Shown here one piece after another: positions 5,628 through 7,961 of a DNA stretch of 7,961 bases. The stretch is from NCBI GenBank assembly GCA_937942105.1, contig CALDFS010000275.1:1-7961 (forward strand). Direction: 5' to 3'. Origin of the DNA: an uncultured Ruminococcus sp. (GTDB taxonomy: Bacteria; Bacillota; Clostridia; Oscillospirales; Ruminococcaceae). Within the stretch, counting starts at the first letter, position 1. Every line of letters begins with the position of its first letter. The notes below the pieces were generated by a model. It did not search any database. It had not been told where the DNA came from and worked only from the letters and a program-made list of their open reading frames with translations. Position numbers and translations under genes: made by a program.

Positions 5628-5774
5628 TTATTTAAGCTTCCTTACAACGAAGTCAACAAACGACCATATCAGCGATATCATTCCCACAAGCAAACCGGTG
5701 GGAACTGCCAGCAATCCGATTATTCCTATGCCGAAATATGTTACAAGCTTACCTGCAATGCTCCTGCCGGTCAT
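5628..5774 (-). CDS. Small membrane protein of 48 residues, function unknown
   Basis: This short ORF has a good ribosome binding site: AAGGAG, 9 nt upstream of the ATG, formed from the last codons of the permease gene, whose stop lies only 6 bp before this start. It encodes basic N-terminal residues (MTGRSIAGK), then about 35 mostly hydrophobic residues (10-44) rich in Gly, Leu, Ile and Val with one Pro, and a basic end (VVRKLK). The segment is long enough for one long or two short membrane helices. Position and spacing imply cotranslation with the BceB-like permease, so it may be a transporter accessory or immunity-type microprotein, but that is inference. I do not recognise a family, and a chance ORF cannot be excluded. 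Confidence 0.55.
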   Translation of the reverse strand: MTGRSIAGKLVTYFGIGIIGLLAVPTGLLVGMISLIWSFVDFVVRKLK

Positions 5775-5780
5775 AAATCA

Positions 5781-7820
5781 TCACTCCTTGATGCCGCTGA
5801 CAATGCCGTAATAGGCATTCGACGTGATTTTGTAGACGATTGTATATGCAACCGCAAAAATAACGAAGCTTATTATGGTTGTCATGGCAAAAAGCATGGG
5901 ATTGTTCAGGTTGAACAGCAAAAGCATACGCTTTATCATCGGGAAGGCAAAGGCAAGGTGCAGCCCCGCGGCGGCAAGCGGCAGGAAGAACACAGTCAGC
6001 AGCTGAGAGTTTATGCTCTTTTTTATCTCACGTTTGGTCATACCCACCTTCTGCATTATTTCAAACCGCGCTCTGTCTTCGTAGCCCTCGGAAATCTGCT
6101 TGTAGTAGATGATAAGCACTGCGGCGATTATGAATACCAAGGAAAGGATAATTGCAATGTAGAACAGTCCGCCAAACAGCGAATAGTAATCGTCGCGGTT
6201 GGCCTCGCGGCTTTCTGTTTGTATGCGGACCATCTCGCTGTCTGAAAATGTTTCTTCACCGATATTGCGGATTTCCCCGTTCAGCTCGGCCTGCTTATCT
6301 TTTTCGACAGATACATCAAAGTTATATGTCCACTTCTTTGACATAAGCTGAGCGCCCCTGTAATCCGCCATATTTTCAAAAACAGACAGGCTTTCACGCA
6401 TATCCGGGACTATAACAATTATAGTCGGCACAGCATCCATAGCGGCTGATGCACTGTATATAAAGTCATCAGATACCTTTTTTACTTTGAAACTAACGTA
6501 GTCATTGATTTTAAGCTCGTCCTCTGAGAATTCGGTTCTGTATGGAATTACAAGCACTTCGCCCGGCTCAAGAGTCTCACGCGTGCCCATTATGGTGTTG
6601 TAGTCTTCCAGCGGGATAAATTCCATAATTACTACTGATGACAGCCCGGACGGTGTGACGCTGTCAAAATAGCTGCCAACATCTACGGTATCCCCAGAAA
6701 TGCTTCCTTCAAAGGATATGTTACGGTAGGCATAACAATCGGTTATCTCGCCGCCGAACTCGCTCACCTTTTGTGATATGGCTTCTTTGGCTTCATCAGG
6801 CGCTGAGCCGTAGAAATAATCAATGTCGGCGCAGCGAAGGTCAAAATTAATGTCCTTGGGATATCTTGCCGTAAGGGTGCTTTCAATTCCGAAATACAGG
6901 CAGGTGGTCGAGGATATCATGACCAAAACCATAGTAGCAAGTATGCAGATGGAAGCAAGTCCGGCGCCGTTCCGCTTCATTCTGTATGCCATTGAAGAAA
7001 CCGAAACAAAGTGATTCGGCTTGTAATAATACCTCTTGTTTTTCTGGAGTATTCGGCAGAAGACCACCGAGCCGGTCATCATAAGTATATAGGTTGCTGC
7101 GATAACCATTATTACCGCAAGGAAGAAATAGAGCATTGCCGCGATTGGGTTTTCAACCGTTATCGCGATATAGTAGGCAACGCCGAGTATAATCACGCCG
7201 GATATTCCCCAGAACCAGTTGGCTTTTGGCGGCTTTTCGCCGGTATTCTCTGATTTCAGAAGCGACATTGCAGTTGAGAATTTTATCTGTCTTATCGAAT
7301 TCAGAAAGAGTATTAAGAATATAGCTCCGAACACCGCAAGCGTCATAATAACGCCATGCATAGATACCGAAACAGTGTAGTTTACATCAGCGTTTAAAAG
7401 ATTCAGAAGCCCAAGCTCTGCAAGCTTGGCAAGCGCTATTCCTATTGCAAGACCGATTGCCAAGGATACTGCGGCAATGATAACAGTCTCCCAAAAAATT
7501 ATTCTTGCAAGATTGAATTTGCCCATGCCTAAGATGTTATAAAGCCCAAATTCCTTTTTCCTTCTGCGCATAAGGAAGGAATTGGTGTAGAACAGGAACA
7601 GGAGCGAGAAGAACGCGACTACCCAGCCGCCAAACTCCAAAACCATTATAACTCCGCTTCCGCCGAATTGCAGGTCAGCTATTGCTTTGTCGGTCTGAAT
7701 GAACATAATGATGTAATACATTATTATCATTCCAACACAGGTAAGGATATATGGAATATAAAGCCTTTTGTTCTTTCTGATTCCCTCAAAGGCAAGCTTA
7801 GGATACAAACCGAATTTCAT
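5781..7820 (-). CDS. BceB-type ABC transporter permease (FtsX-like, antimicrobial peptide resistance)
   Basis: 679 residues with the 10-helix BceB plan. Membrane segments lie near 20-41, 57-79, 105-133, 155-175, 203-221, 226-249 and 285-309. A large extracellular domain (about 310-548) follows, then helices near 549-573, 605-627 and 645-664. FtsX-like features are MRRRKKEFGLYNILGMGKFNL (84-104) and, in the C-terminal half, YKQISEGYEDRARFEIMQKVG (573-593), the coupling segment typical of this family. BceB-type permeases protect the lipid II cycle from peptides such as bacitracin or lantibiotics and often signal to a BceS-type kinase. The substrate here cannot be read from sequence. GGAGG lies 9 nt before the ATG, inside the end of the ATPase gene, whose stop is 3 bp upstream. 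The length is close to family norms (about 650) and no disruption is seen. Confidence 0.92.
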   Translation of the reverse strand: MKFGLYPKLAFEGIRKNKRLYIPYILTCVGMIIMYYIIMFIQTDKAIADLQFGGSGVIMVLEFGGWVVAFFSLLFLFYTNSFLMRRRKKEFGLYNILGMGKFNLARIIFWETVIIAAVSLAIGLAIGIALAKLAELGLLNLLNADVNYTVSVSMHGVIMTLAVFGAIFLILFLNSIRQIKFSTAMSLLKSENTGEKPPKANWFWGISGVIILGVAYYIAITVENPIAAMLYFFLAVIMVIAATYILMMTGSVVFCRILQKNKRYYYKPNHFVSVSSMAYRMKRNGAGLASICILATMVLVMISSTTCLYFGIESTLTARYPKDINFDLRCADIDYFYGSAPDEAKEAISQKVSEFGGEITDCYAYRNISFEGSISGDTVDVGSYFDSVTPSGLSSVVIMEFIPLEDYNTIMGTRETLEPGEVLVIPYRTEFSEDELKINDYVSFKVKKVSDDFIYSASAAMDAVPTIIVIVPDMRESLSVFENMADYRGAQLMSKKWTYNFDVSVEKDKQAELNGEIRNIGEETFSDSEMVRIQTESREANRDDYYSLFGGLFYIAIILSLVFIIAAVLIIYYKQISEGYEDRARFEIMQKVGMTKREIKKSINSQLLTVFFLPLAAAGLHLAFAFPMIKRMLLLFNLNNPMLFAMTTIISFVIFAVAYTIVYKITSNAYYGIVSGIKE

Positions 7821-7823
7821 GGT

Positions 7824-7961
7824 CTATTCCCTCCCCGAGCCGGTGGCTATAAGGGTCAAAGTGTCGGTTATTCTCTGATAGAACTGATCCCCGGTTTCCT
7901 CTCCTCTGTAAAGCTGATGGAACACCTCGCCGTCCTTGATAAAGAGAACCCTTTTAGCAAC
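7824..7961 (-). CDS. BceA-type ABC transporter ATP-binding subunit, C-terminal 45 residues only
   Basis: Only the C-terminus is in the window. It reads VAKRVLFIKDGEVFHQLYRG, then an EETGDQFYQRITDTL segment, matching the end of MacB/BceA-like ATPases, where the post-H-loop strand (RVLFIKDG) is followed by a short helix. The Walker motifs and signature lie beyond 7961. The stop TAG sits 3 bp before the permease ATG, so the pair is one operon and would form the ATPase-permease complex. Any response regulator and sensor kinase would have to lie upstream, off the right edge, because downstream of the permease there is only the small ORF and a convergent operon. Confidence 0.85.
   Translation of the reverse strand, partial: VAKRVLFIKDGEVFHQLYRGEETGDQFYQRITDTLTLIATGSGRE

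Noticed and set aside
5958..7253. Several plus-strand ORFs of 63-95 codons opposite the BceB-like permease
   Set aside because: They are antisense shadows of a complete, well-conserved permease gene, without ribosome binding sites or recognisable motifs.

Overview
The window looks like chromosomal DNA of a strictly anaerobic low-to-mid GC Firmicute. A clostridial gut relative of Ruminococcus/Oscillospiraceae is my best guess. The reasons are consensus sigma-A promoters with AT-rich spacers, strong AGGAGG-type ribosome binding sites, rubrerythrin next to a PerR-type regulator, a DnaD-domain/helicase-loader gene pair, and a Bce-type antimicrobial-peptide ABC transporter. The species assignment is inference from gene content only.

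Layout. From the left edge to 2327 the genes read on the minus strand: a lipoprotein with an SH3b domain and the start of a glycosyl-hydrolase-like (GHL10/DUF187) domain, cut off by the window edge (1-1004), then an orphan PTS_EIIC_2/PfoR-type membrane protein (1257-2327). Each has its own promoter, and a terminator lies between them. A 204-bp divergent control region (2328-2531) holds two near-ideal promoters back to back. From it a plus-strand block begins: a short PerR-like Fur-family regulator (2532-2897) and rubrerythrin (2969-3502), closed by a strong terminator. A new promoter then drives a two-gene replication operon, a DnaD-domain protein (3631-4572) and an AAA+ helicase loader (4582-5589). 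A hairpin at 5597-5623 separates this from a convergent minus-strand operon entering from the right edge: the tail of a BceA-type ATPase (7824-7961), a complete BceB-type permease (5781-7820), and a short membrane-protein ORF (5628-5774) of 48 codons.

How the genes work together. perR and rbr form a compact peroxide-defence module. The regulator has the complete H-D-H-H-D metal site and four structural zinc cysteines of PerR. A Fur-family 7-1-7 inverted repeat sits across the predicted transcription start, which suggests autoregulation together with rbr. The DnaD-like protein and helicase loader would load the replicative helicase at initiation or restart. The BceAB-like pair would provide detoxification or sensing of a cell-wall-active peptide, with its usual two-component partners off the window.

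I found no mobile element, CRISPR array, tRNA, rRNA or clear riboswitch, and no intergenic gap longer than 300 bases. I do not see an undescribed multi-gene system. The items most worth a second look are the helix-less PerR with its unusual operator, the contrast in codon use between perR and rbr, and the unannotated small membrane ORF behind the permease.
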